Shown here in pieces: positions 1 through 11,900 of a DNA stretch of 64,000 nucleotides; position 1 is the first letter of the stretch, and each line of letters opens with the position of its first letter. A program made the position numbers and the translations under genes. The stretch is from Kryptolebias marmoratus. Lineage: Eukaryota > Chordata > Actinopteri > Cyprinodontiformes > Rivulidae. The stretch lies in NCBI RefSeq assembly GCF_001649575.2, contig NC_051445.1, positions 3,724,129-3,788,128 of the forward strand. The letters run 5' to 3'. The notes under the pieces were generated by a model that saw only the letters and a program-made list of their open reading frames with translations, did no database searches and was not told the origin of the DNA.

Positions 1-49
1 AATCTCAGGTGTGGAAGAAGGTGGTTAATCCTCCTGAGAAACTTTTCCC
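1..49 (+). CDS. scap: Probable scap exon end at the window edge
   Basis: The reading frame starting at base 3 is open and ends at base 49, immediately before a donor-like GTACAG. It leaves two bases of a codon, and the next scap exon at 977 supplies exactly the one base needed. The encoded peptide ends PPEKLFP and would sit just before the last transmembrane helix. Phase agreement and position support it. I could not confirm the residues from memory of the family, and the exon could start at base 9 (after CAG) or before the window. Confidence 0.45.
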
Positions 50-3000
50 GTACAGTGGAATGATGCTTTTTTTATACGTCTCAGACTTTGTTGGAAGTTA
101 AATTTTCCAGTAAGGTTTTATTTGACTGGTGCTCTAAACAAACATGTTATTAAACTGCATTTATAACTGCTTTTTAAAACATTTTTCTTAAGTTTTCTGA
201 TTAAGATATTTATTTTTAGGTCCTTAATTTCCTTGCTGTAAATGAAAAGGTCAACTTTGGTTTGCCAGTCCAGAGTACAGCAATGTTTCCTTTTAGGCCA
301 CACTAAAAATTGACCAAATAAGCTTTAAAAAGTTGTAAATCATAAGTTTGTTATCATTTCTTTCTGTGTAACATCCACAAAATATATAATCTTTATTACT
401 TCGGGTATGAGAAATCTTGATAATTTCTATATAAAAGATGCAGCTTCACTTTAAGCCCATAGAAACCTTAACTGAGTCTGGTGTTGGACTGTCTGTGCTG
501 GGTTATATAAGGCAGCGAGTCGTCCCCGTGACTGCAGTCCACTGGAGTGGAAGTTCCTCCTTTTATCTCCGGACAGTAGATGTGAAGGCTTATTAATGTA
601 ATTGGGTCAGGGTCGTGACCCTCACAGTTGGGAGGAGGCCGGCTTTTTCTAATACAGAGAGACGGGTAGAAGGCCGGTGCCATTAAAAACCTTAGAGCTA
701 CATCTGCAGCAAATCTCAGAACTTTAGAGAAAATCTGACTCTTCTGGAAGGTTTTATCACATTGACTCCACATTCCTTAGATACCTGACAGCAGACAGAA
801 TATTTCTGAAACTCTGATATCTCTGTGATTGTGTTGCCAGTCATTGGAAATGTATTTTTGTTGTTTTGTCATAAAGAAACATCTGCTCCTTACAGATTTC
901 GGCAGCTTGCTTAGTTAAAAAGTTAAAGACAAAGCATTCGTTATATGAAGCCTCCGTTGTCTTTGTTTCCTCCCAGGGTGGCAGCCCTGGGCCTGGCTGC
1001 AGGCGTCCTGCTCGTTCTTCTGCTCTTCTGTCTCTACCGAGTTCTGTGCCCTCGCAACTACGGCCAGAACGGTGTGGCTCATGGGCGTCGGCGGCGAGGC
1101 GACCTGCCCTGCGACGATTACGGTTATTCACCACCTGTCAGCGAGATCTCACCGCTGCTGCTAAGAGGCCACAGTATGGTGAGAATGGACTCAAAGAATT
1201 AAGACACAGAAAAAAAACACTATTTTTAGCCTTGTGGTCTGCCTGCCTGTTTTGCAGGACATCGAGTGTTTGGCCAGTGATGGGATGCTGCTGGCTAGCT
1301 GTTGTTTAGCTGGACAGATTCGTGTTTGGGATGCCCAGACTGGTGACTGTCTGACTGTCATTCCAAAGCAAGGGTGAGGCTAAAAATATTTGGTTTTGCC
1401 TCTTTGTTTTGATTGCATTCTGAAAAAAATCACTTTTTTGTAAGGAAGTCCTTCGGGCTACTGGGTATCTTTTGTCAGAAAGTAGTTTAAAATATTTCTT
1501 CCACAGTATTTTATAACTGCACAGTTATATTTTAATACCTGACATCCCGTGTGTCATAATACTGGAAGCGCTGTACTAAGCAGACCTAATATGTACTTAG
1601 CAAAGAAAATAATTACTTTGATTGATTAAACAAACCTGGTACGTGGTAGTTTGTTTTTCTTGTCCCAGGAGCTAAGAGGATTCTGTCTTTTCTTCAGATT
1701 AAGACGCAGCAGCAGCAGTGGCTGCTGGGAGCAGCGAGACCTTTGGGACAATATAAGCGGAAACACGGAGTCAGATTGTTCATGTGAACCTCGAGACCCC
1801 TCAGTCGGCTGTGATGGGACACCAGAGGACAAGTGTTGCCCTCTGAGACGCCGCAGTTCGCCCACCCGCCCGCCTCTGTTCACCGACCAGCCCGATCTGA
1901 CTCCGCTCATCGACACGAACTTCACCTCCCAGCCACCCTGCAACCTCTCCACGCCACCCAGAGGAGGCTTTGACTTTGGAGGACTGGTGGAGCGTGCCTA
2001 CATGGAGCACGAGCCCCCTTCGCCTTCCACCTACCCCTCTCCTTCCTCTGCCTCCTCCTCACCTCCTTCAGGAGCCCAGGTCCCAAGGAGTCCAAGCTTA
2101 GGGGACTCGGCTGGGCCGTCAAACCCAGATAAAGACTCTGGAGCTGGGACACAAGTGTCAGCAGCGTTGGGAGACTGGGAGAGCTCCGTCTGGGCCATGG
2201 AGCTGAGAGGAAACCTAATAGCTGCTGGGAGGAGCAGCGGCAAACTGGAGGTGTGTGTCAGACAACAGCTGTTTGTTGGTCTTCTGAATTTGAGATTCCC
2301 TCTTAGATGTTTAAAACATTTTCATCGTTTATGGGAACCTAAATTTCAGGGCATTTAAGCTTAAGATCAGGGGTGTCCAATCCTGGTCCTGGAGGGCTTC
2401 TATCCTGCATGTTTAGGTGTTTCCTTAATTTGACACACCTGATTTGAGTGACTGAGTGATTAACAGGCTTCTGCAGAGTTAAAGACCTGCTGAAGAGCAG
2501 GGAAACATCTAAAACATGCAGGATAGTGGCCCTCCAGATCATCATCATAAGTTTTGTAAATATTTGTAAAATGACTGGATGTCACATGTATCAACAGTAA
2601 GCACTGCTTGTATATTTGCTGCAGCTGTGGGATGCAGTCGAAGGCTCGCTGCGGTGCACTAATGAAGATGGAGTCTCTGGGATCACAGCTCTGGCGTTTC
2701 TCAACAACAGGTTAAACATCCACAGAAAACGACTGCTTCCTCCTGGACTAGTTAGTTTTGTTGGTTTAGTTAGTTAATTTAGTTTTTCGATTACGCATAT
2801 TATCAATACTCACAGTTTTATCAGTTGCAGATAAGTTAAAGATAAAACGTAATAAATCCACAGGAATTATTAGAGTATATATCACTGTTTGTTTACATTT
2901 TCTGGATATAATATTATGCTCATTTCAAAACAAAGTGTCACAGTTTGTTGTGTGAAATGAAGTAATAGATGAATAAATACCTGACACTTTATTCTGACCC

Positions 3001-4686
3001 GTTTCTCTCAGAATTGTGGCGGCCCGGCTGAACGGCTCCTTGGATTTCTTCACGGTTGAGATGAACAAACCTTTAGGCCTTCTGCAGTACAGAGGTAAGA
3101 CTCACAAAGTGCTTCGTTACATCTGTGGTTCAGTTTTTGTTTAGATTTTAAAACGACACCTTTAGTTTTCACAATTCTATATAAAAACGTAAGTGATGTA
3201 AGTTAAATGGCTCTATTAGTGACTACAGCATCCCCATGTTTCACACATTAAGCTGTAACTCAGGCAGTTCCTTGGAAAATGAATGAAACAGGAGGAGGAG
3301 GTAACCATGGAAACCCTCAGAAACACACGGAGAAAACACATCCGTCCCTATTCCCCTGCAGGTGCCCCCGGGCGAGGCAGCATGCCACCGTCTCCCTGCT
3401 ACAGCAGCGAAGACCTGATCAGCTGCCAGCTCACTCGCTCTGTGCAGTGCGCTCACCAGAAGCCGATCACGGTGCTGCGAGCGGCCGCTGGCAGGGTCGT
3501 CACCGGCAGCCAGGACCACACAGTCCGGGTAACAAAGAAACCTGTCCCAGCTTTGACTCTCATCATGTGAATGCAGTGAACAAATAATACTCACAGTCTG
3601 TCCTCTGTGTGTTCAGGTTTACCGCCTGGAGGACTCGTGCTGCCTCTTCACTCTGCAGGGTCACTCTGGAGGGATCACAGCCATCTATATTGATCAGGTC
3701 AGTTCTTCATTGTCCTATGATGCTGTTTTCTTTAATAATAATCTTTTCTGTCAAACAATTAAGTCCCAAATATATGAGGAGGACTTCCAAATAAAAAGGA
3801 GTCCTCACACCATCTAGTGTCGGTTTTATTTATATGTAATGATGATTAAAATTAGTTTTAAGAACATTATTTCAGTGGATTTTCGGTACATGATTCTATA
3901 TTTTAAATGATGAAATCTGTAAAAAAAAAAATCTAAATCTGTAACTTTATTGTGTTTTTTCTGTTTGTTCCTGTCAGACGATGGTTCTGGCGAGTGGCGG
4001 GCAGGATGGCGCCATCTGTTTGTGGGACGTCCTGACAGGAAGTCGTGTCAGCCACGTCTACGGTCACCGCGGCGACGTCACCTCGCTGGTCTGCACTACC
4101 TCGTGTGTCATCAGCTCAGGGCTGGATGACATCATCTGTATCTGGGACCGCAGCACTGGGATCAAACTCTACTCAATCCAGCAGGTACTGAAAGGATCTG
4201 CAAGGAGAGCTCACCGAGAAAAATGGAGCTTTGTTCCTATATATTTTTGTTTTTTTTTAATGACAAAAGTACTTTGGAGGGGATTTTAAAAAAAAACTTG
4301 AAGAATTTTTAAAATGATGAACCTAATTGTGGCTTCTTTGTGTGGCCGTGTTTCATTAAGTTTCATTAAATTCATGCAGGTAGTTTCTGTGTGTTCTCTC
4401 AGGTCACATATTTCTGTAACACGTCTGTTCTCGTCACCAGGAGGTGGGTTGTGGGGCCAGTCTGGGAGTGATCTCCGAGTCTCTGCTGGTGACGGGGGGC
4501 CAGGGCTGCGTCTCCTTCTGGGACCTGAACTTCGGCGACCTGCTGCAGACGGTCTACCTGAGCCCGAGCGGCGATGGCCAGGGCGTCCGGCAGCTGCTGG
4601 TGCTCGACAACGCCGCCATCGTGTGCGACTTCGGCAGTGAGCTCAGCCTGGTCTACGTGCCGTCGGTTCTGGAGAAACTGGACTGA
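1..4686 (+). CDS. scap: SCAP, SREBP cleavage-activating protein (3' part, 10 exons)
   Basis: SCAP is the ER/Golgi escort that carries SREBP to the Golgi when sterol is low. The window holds its C-terminal half. Coding exons read from splice sites and frame: 977-1178, 1258-1373, 1698-2250, 2625-2710, 3012-3094, 3362-3528, 3617-3697, 3978-4184 and 4441-4686 (stop TGA 4684-4686), plus a probable exon end at 1-49. Exons from 977 join without frame breaks and give 579 residues. The first has the last transmembrane helix followed by [13 protein letters not shown] and the acidic CDDYGY stretch, as in vertebrate SCAP. The rest is the cytosolic WD40 domain that binds SREBP, with signatures such as [28 protein letters not shown] and IWDRSTGIK, ending SVLEKLD. 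The sterol-sensing domain lies upstream, outside the window. The exon 1698-2250 contains the variable Ser/Pro-rich insert between WD repeats. Identification is near certain. Confidence 0.97.
50..976 (+). other. scap intron (927 bp)
   Basis: AT-rich intron sequence between the edge exon and the transmembrane exon. It ends in a pyrimidine-rich tract and CAG acceptor at 974-976. A 101-codon open frame on the - strand (773-468) shows no recognisable domain, and I treat it as chance. Confidence 0.5.
2368..2538 (+). mobile_element. hAT-like MITE, truncated copy in a scap intron
   Basis: The left end reads CAGGGGTGTCCAATCCTGG, the same inverted-repeat end as the complete copy at 34347-34559. The right side retains GCAGGATAGTGGCCCTCCAG but lacks the terminal mirror of the left end, so about 20 bases are missing. 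CAGGG-type ends are typical of hAT-superfamily non-autonomous elements. It lies in the intron between scap exons 1698-2250 and 2625-2710. Confidence 0.7.
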
Positions 4687-7600
4687 GGAAGGTCAGCAGC
4701 CGACACCGGTGGGAGCAAAGCTGACTGCTTCTTTCTTAAGGAGGATCTATCAATTCCCTTTTTATACATATATATCTATATATAAGCTTATTTGTTTTTT
4801 GTGGCTCTGCCCTTGATGCTGCTGACACGGGTGGGGCCTCACTGTGACCCCACCCTCTACAGGAGGAAAATAAATTTTTCTCCTTGTTTTTTATTATATA
4901 AATATTCCTACTGTGCTGTTGGCTCGACGGTGAAGTGCAGCCACAGTTAACATGACAGCTCTGAGGCCTGTTGGGAGTAACTGAGCAGTTGTGTGTGTGT
5001 GTGAATGATTGGAAACTGAATAATTTGGACTCTTTTTAAGGCAAAAAACTGCTGAGAACAAAACTTGATGAGTGAAGTGTGTGAGGGAGAACTGCTGATT
5101 ACTGTATAAAGTAAACCTCCAGTGGGGGATGTTTTTATATGTAAAAAATCTACTATTTATTAGTGATATCTTTGAGTAACAGTTGTTTTTTTTGGATGAC
5201 TAATCCCAGCTTTTAACTGTAAATATCAAACAGAGAGGAAACAATGATTTAAATGGAGGAGGGCGTTTCAAACTGGCTGTTTTTACTGTTTCGCTGGAAA
5301 GTGTTTGTTGCTTTTGGAGCTGGGGGCTGGAGGGGTGAAAGTTCATGTGGAGTTTGTTTGAACTCGACCTCTGATGCTGAACGGGAGGGGGGGGGCCCTT
5401 TATGCGACTCCGTTATCAGGCTACCTCCATTCTCAAAATCGCTTGAGTTTTAGACGACTGACGTCGCTGTGCACAAGTTAGAATTAACTGGCATTACTGT
5501 ATTTCCACCTTTGTCCAGAAAATGTGCCCTTCTGTGATGTTTTTTTGTTTTTAAAACCATTCTGTACCTTAACTGGCGCAACTCAGTTTTATCTCAGAGT
5601 TTAAAATAATTGTCCCCCGAATAAAAAGCAACGTAAACTAAATTGGACCAAAGTTAATTTTTAGTCACTTTGTTGATTAAAACTTAGTAGTTTAGTTTGT
5701 GAACTTGTTCCCCAGCTCCTCCAAATTAAGAAAATAAAAGGCTTCAAAATAGAACAAATTGCAATGTCCTTAGAAGCTAAAAATACAAAAATTAATCAGA
5801 AATTATATCAGTTCAGTTGGTTGTGAAGCTTTAAAGTTTACTCATTGCAATGTCATGAGGATCGGTCAAAACCAATTCATAAAGACACAAAATCTTATTT
5901 TGATGTGTTGATGTTAATGGGTCCATAAAATCCCACGTTTGTTCACCTGCAGAAACAGCCGAGGTGACTGAAGTTAGGTCGAGTTTGATGATGATGATAC
6001 AAATTTACGTTCAGATTTGTTGAATGAAGTTATCAGATAAAATCTACCGTTTGAACACCGCCCTGCTTCCCCTCAGATCTCTTCTCGACGGTTGTTTTTC
6101 TCTTTTCTTTCACGTTTAGCAGCAGAGTCACTCTTATTGTTCCATCTAAACCTTTTTAAGGATTCTGTTTGTCTGAATCCTGTTTGTTTACTGACAGACT
6201 GCAGCCAGCCTAATGTAGGTGAATCTCCTGACTGAGGTTTGATTCAGCAGGATGCTTTGTGTACATTGAGTGTGGACCCACATTTCAGAGTTGAATATCT
6301 GGAAACCTACTGGAGTAAACTTTCTGCACCATTTAATATAGTTCAGGATAACCTTTCATTTCATGCTTTGCAATGAGTAACTTTAAAACCACATTTATGT
6401 TTCACTTTATTGGGGTTAATATTTAAAATTGAGCAAAAAAGTCAAATAATTCATTGTTTAAATTTTAGTTTTCTCATTTCTGCAAATCACAATAAAATCA
6501 GGTAAAACATTGAATCTAGTCTAGGTCTTCCTTGTGCTACAAAAGCAGCAGAATTAAATTTTATATTTCTAATGCTATTTTCACATTGTTGTTCAAGCGT
6601 AGGAATTAGCATCAGAGTTTACAGCTTCTCCAGTTTGTTCCTTTTTTTGTACAGTTCTGATCTTGTTAAAGGAAATTTTATATGTAGAAATATTTAAGTT
6701 ATTCTGTTTGCAATTTAAAAATTATATCTAATCTGATTCTGCACTATAAAGATTTCCAGATAAATACAGGAATGGATAAATTGTTACACAAATTCCAGAA
6801 CATTAATTAAGTGATTAGGTTATAAAGGCACTGATAACACATGGGACATTAAATCCCAGTTTCTTGTGTCCAGTCTCTACTTCAGGAGAATGTAATCCTC
6901 TGTATTTCAGACTTTCCTTAAACCACGCCAAGAATATCTGGAATGTATTTTATCTTTAAAAAAGAAACAAATCATCTGTTTGTGCATTTACTGAATGTCA
7001 ACTCAGAGGGTCTCATGTTGAAAGATCAGCGACTACAGAATGGCATCACATCACATCAGTGCACCTTTCTGATTATTAATACGCTCACACGTTAAAATGC
7101 ACTTTTGCTAACATCAGCTTCCACACAGGAGAGGTGGATTTATCTGAAACCACGAGCGTCAGCAGGACTGGGTCCTCTGGGACGCAGCCAACATGTTTAC
7201 ATACAGCTAACAAGCGACTGGATTACTGCAGATTGGGACAATTTAACTTTATTTCCGTTTGAACAAGCAAGCAGCCACTGAAGCTGCGTCCCGCAGAGCC
7301 CAGTGATGCTGCCTTCATGTTTTCGGTCTCGTAGTCACAGGTTGGAAATTGGAGTTGTATAGTTGTTTTTTTTTTTTTTTTATTAGAACTTTTGTTGTCT
7401 ATAAATGTGAATTTGAGTTGAAGTTTAATTTTGACATTTAGGGAAATACACGTTGACTCTTGTTTTTGTTTTTTTAGTGAATAACTGAAGGATTATATCC
7501 AGGGTGCACGGCAAAACAATATCTGCACTTAAAAAAACATTAAAAAGTAATTTTACTGCTCTTAGAGTTACTACACAACCACCAGAGCAGAGATGAAAAA

Positions 7601-8235
7601 GTTACTGATAAGTTTGTTCAAGACTTTCTGACAGGATTCCTTCACATTTCTTTTTTTTTCTAGGGCAACTTTTGGCTGACTAGACAACAAATGACATAAT
7701 TTGCATTTAATTCTCTCTTTATAAAACAGAATAAAGTCTGGAAATCTGTTCTTTTCTTCACAGGAATCCTGTGCAGATATAAATTACACCTTCAGTGATC
7801 TGCTTGTTTTCAAAGGTTATAATGTCAAGAGAAAAATGAAAGTCAACAGATGTATTTTTCCAAAATGTTTCCTAAAAGGAGGGTTGGTGTGACGGTTTCA
7901 GTTCAGTTTTAGCGTATTATGAATGTTTTGGATTGTTTTAAAAAACATATTTAGCAGCACTTCTTCAGGTCATGATGTTTTTGCCTAATTTAAAGAAAAC
8001 CTGCTCGTTGTTGCATTCTGTCTCCATATCTGTGTGTCCTCTGAGCAGAGGAGGAAACACTTCCTGTAACGGCATCATCACCACAAACAGCAGAACCCAG
8101 TGTGAATCATTTCATTTAGACTGTTGTCTGAACTGAAACTAAACTTGATCCCCTCCTTTTCTCTGCAGGCTAACATAACAGAGGTAACTTATTTACCATT
8201 TTGTAACAAAAACTTTGTACTAATTTTCAAATAAA
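4687..8235 (+). other. scap 3' UTR and downstream DNA
   Basis: No coding exon seen. AATAAA occurs at 4869-4874 (183 bases after the stop), 5620-5625 and 8230-8235, so the 3' UTR could be short or about 3.5 kb long. The last signal sits in a strong context just before the opposing ptpn23 3' end. An imperfect inverted repeat lies at 7158-7189 and 7281-7313. The rest is AT-rich with homopolymer runs. Confidence 0.6.
8230..8235 (+). promoter_or_regulatory. Distal scap polyadenylation signal AATAAA
   Basis: AATAAA on the + strand at the right end of the interval between scap and ptpn23, in an A/T-rich context followed by TTTG/TTTCTG-rich sequence resembling a downstream element. It is only 37 bases from the opposing ptpn23 signal. 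Nearer signals at 4869 and 5620 may be used instead. Confidence 0.5.
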
Positions 8236-8272
8236 GAAGCTTTGATACAACAGCAGCTTTCTGTTTACTGGA

Positions 8273-8278
8273 TTTATT
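8273..8278 (-). promoter_or_regulatory. ptpn23 polyadenylation signal AATAAA
   Basis: TTTATT on the + strand is AATAAA on the - strand, 661 bases beyond the ptpn23 stop codon at 8939. It is the best canonical signal I see downstream of the gene and would give a 3' UTR of about 0.7 kb. Confidence 0.5.
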
Positions 8279-8938
8279 CAGTATTTTTACAGTGAAGTAT
8301 GATTAGTGATTCTTTGCTAGAGGAACAATTTTAGGAACAGCCTTACTTCATTTAATATATTTACAGTATTACAGAGAAAGAAAATTAAATCAACCTTAAA
8401 AACATGCTGATTTGTGTGCTATTCTGTATTACAATGACTTATCTTTACGCACAGACTTGGATGTCCTGTTCTTAAGAATGACTCCCTAAAGCATCAAACA
8501 TCAATTCATCCAGTCATTAAATCAACGCAGCTAAACGTCATCACAGTTCTGAGATGCTTTCCTGCTCATGTCAGACAGGGTTCGTGAAAATGGAGTGCAT
8601 ACTTGGACTTTTTCTTTTTGAGGGGGGTTTGAAGTGCACGTCTACCCAAAACATACAAAGAAAGGAAAAGCAGCAAAGAGTGAGGAAATGAGGGGATAGA
8701 GACAAGTGCATAGTGATGTGGTCCCAGAAGCCACCTGTGTTTAAAAAAAAAAGAAAAATGGTGTTTTGTGTTCCTGTTTCAGAGATTCCACCGTCACCGT
8801 TGGCCAATAGGCACATCTTGGTAATCACCATTAAAGTGTCTCCAAAGCTCTCCAGAATTTCTAGGGTTAGAAAAAGCTACAGGTCTTTACTGACACCTGG
8901 TGGCAAAAAGAGAGAAGGCAGCGACCTGTGGATTTGTC

Positions 8939-11900
8939 TCAGTGCTTGCTGAGGCTCCAAAGGGGGTCCAGGCTGCTGAGCGGGTCGTTGCCATCGTCAC
9001 CTTGGGTGGAGTGGAGCCCCTGTCCCTCTGCTGGCTGCAGAAAGCTCTGCTTGGTCACACGCTGCTTCCCTCGACCTCCTCCTTCCAAGGAGAAGGCCTC
9101 GGGCGTCAGAGAGGCCAGGAGGTCCAGGGATGAAGCAGACGGTGCCGTGGCAGTAGGAGGTGGGCTGATGCAGGGTGCAGCCTCTGGAGCAGGTGGAGTA
9201 AATGGGGAGAAGCCATCAAGGCCGTTGGGTGGTGGAGGAGAGTGTGCAGGTGAGGTGAGAGGTGGGCTGAAGGAGGACGGAGGCTGGGAGTCTGTAGGAG
9301 GGCAGGGGTCCTGGAACACCTGCAGGTCGCCCATCGGGTCGAGGCTCGGTAAGATGGTCCCAACCTGCTCCTCCAGGCCACACGGGGCGCCAGCCTCCAT
9401 CGCAGGGTCTGTGGCGCTCGGTGGCCGGATGCTCAGCTTGGCAATGGTGGCCTGAATGGAGCTGATGGGCATGTCCCCTCCGAGGACGATGTCCTGCTGG
9501 GACTCTTGTCTCGAGTAAGGCTGCAGAGGAAGTTCAGTCAGGAGAGAAATATTAAAATACATCCTAAAGAGAAGATGGATCCAGCTACTACTGCGGCTGA
9601 TCTACTGATAATAAAATGAGTACCTCTTCTGACCAAAACTGGCAGAATTCCTTTGAAACATTCAGAGGCACAAAATGTGAGAAGATACAACATCAAGGTC
9701 AAATAAAAAGAATTAGTGTGGTGTTAAAAAAAGAGGTCTGGGTATTCAAATTAACACTAATTAAGATATAATGCAAATACTTCTTTTTCTTTTTTGTCTT
9801 TATAAAGTCACAATGAAGGGGAAGTAAATGGATGTTTTCTGTGAGGCTCAGAAAAACAATCATTCAGTTAATAAATAGTTTGTGCAATTTCTGACAATCT
9901 AGAAAAATTTAATGAAGTCAATAAGAAAGAAAATATAAACACTTTGCTTTATTTTATTAAAACTGACTGTTTAACACCTTTAACTTTTTATTGTTAGGTA
10001 TAGTCTTTTTCTTTTTCAAAGTCCAATTTAGAATCTTGTGAACAAATTAATAACGTATCTAGAAGAGGCAAAACATTCATAACAACACCCTGAGGGCAGA
10101 GACGTTCTTAAACTCCAGTTTACGGCCTGAATGTTGATGCAGCTGAAAGTCTAACCTTAGTGGCTGCAGAGTTGGTGTTCTTGCTGTAGGTGGCAGTGGT
10201 GATGCCGTGGCGCTGAAGGACCTGCTCAGCGTGCTTCAACACGGCCTCATAGCAGAACTTCAGGTGGAGCTGGAGACACAGAAATAACTTTTATTAAAAC
10301 TTGTCATGTCCTAAAATCTACTCATGAAAAGGTTTAGTGTTCTTCAAAATTCATTTAGCATTTTTTTCATGTATAATCAAGTGTTAACCGTGTATCTTTA
10401 TTATTGGTATTATTTTTTGGTACACAGCAGTCAATTTAGGCAATAAGTAATAACATGTCAAACACAACAGGAACACAAACATCCAGGAAATTAAAAAAAA
10501 AGCTAAATCTACAGGTTTTTTTTTTTTACTTCTTCTGCCTAAATCAAATCCAAACCCAACTTGAGACATCAGTGTGTATCTGACCTTCTCCTGCAGCATG
10601 TTCTTTCTCTGTTGTCTCATTTTCTTCACCAGCAGTGGAAGGTCCGGGATGCCGTTTCCTGCCTCCAGCTCCTGCAGGGCTGCATAGAGCAGACAGAAGG
10701 CGCCGGTGCGTCCAACTCCAGAGCTGAGGCAGAAAGTACACAGGCTGGTGAGCAACACCGGTCTGACAACTACAGTGCTAGCATAAAAAGAAATAAATCC
10801 TTTTTACTTCCTGTAATAATCAAAGGCATGAACCAGAAGTAAACAAGGCGTAATTATTTGCCTACAGTCTTTGTTCTGGAAAAAACAGATAATAACTATA
10901 ATTTGATGGAATTCCATAAATGCACTCACCTGCAGTGAACCACAACAGGTGTGTGTAAGGGCCTCTGGTGGAGGTAGTGTCCATGAACCTCCTGGATAAA
11001 TCGCAGCAGGTTGCTCTTGCTGTCAGGAAGACCCCTGATGAAACAGAAAAAAAGAAAAATTCAGAACGAAACACAAAAAAATGGTTTTGTGATTTCATAA
11101 AAACAGGCGACCTACAGCTCTGGCCAGGAAGTAAACTGGAGGTGAACGACGGTGCGCTTCAGGCTTTGGTCGCGGTACTGCAGACTGATCATGTGCTCCA
11201 CGTGTGTCGGTGTTATCTTCTGTGTGGTTAGGCTGAGTGTGATTGGTCCCTGAGAGAGCTGCTGACCGCGCTCTGTTGGGAAGTATCGCAGAACTTTTCC
11301 CTGGGAGGCATCAGACACAGACGACAACACTTAAGAAAATTAAATAAAATTACAATGACAACGGTGCCTTTTTGGGATCAAACTTTTTACCTTCTCCAGC
11401 TCCTGCTCTGAAACGAGCATGACTATCAACGACACCTTCTGCTCGTACACCATCAGCCAGAAGTCTGCTGCTGTGCCGGTGAGCGGCGCCTGTGTGGCAA
11501 TAAGGCGAGGGCAGTATGGTGACAAGTCCTCCACATAGCTAGCATTGATGTAGTCATCTTTCCCTGACTGCAGCACCACACGGTTGAAGTCGTAAGGCAT
11601 GACGTCCTGGTGGCGGTTCTTCATGGTGTAGCAACGGGCAATAGCTATAGAGAGCTGGCGGGCATCCTTCTCTTGTTGGTCCTGCAGCTCTTTAAAGCGG
11701 GCATCCAGCACTGACAGCCCCCCCTCACTTTCTGAGGGGTGCTCCAGGGCATCTACTTGGGCTCTGTAACGTTCTAGTTCACCGTGAAGACGAGCGACAC
11801 ATTCTGGAGCTTGGTATGGATCACCGTGGATCAGGAGAACTCCTTGGGAGTTCTTCCTCCGGCGCTCTCCATCCTGAGGGTCGGCTTTGGTGGGTTGGAG

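Noticed and set aside
468..773. 101-codon open frame on the - strand in a scap intron
   Set aside because: No recognisable domain, lies opposite an intron, and no splice or promoter context; chance frame.
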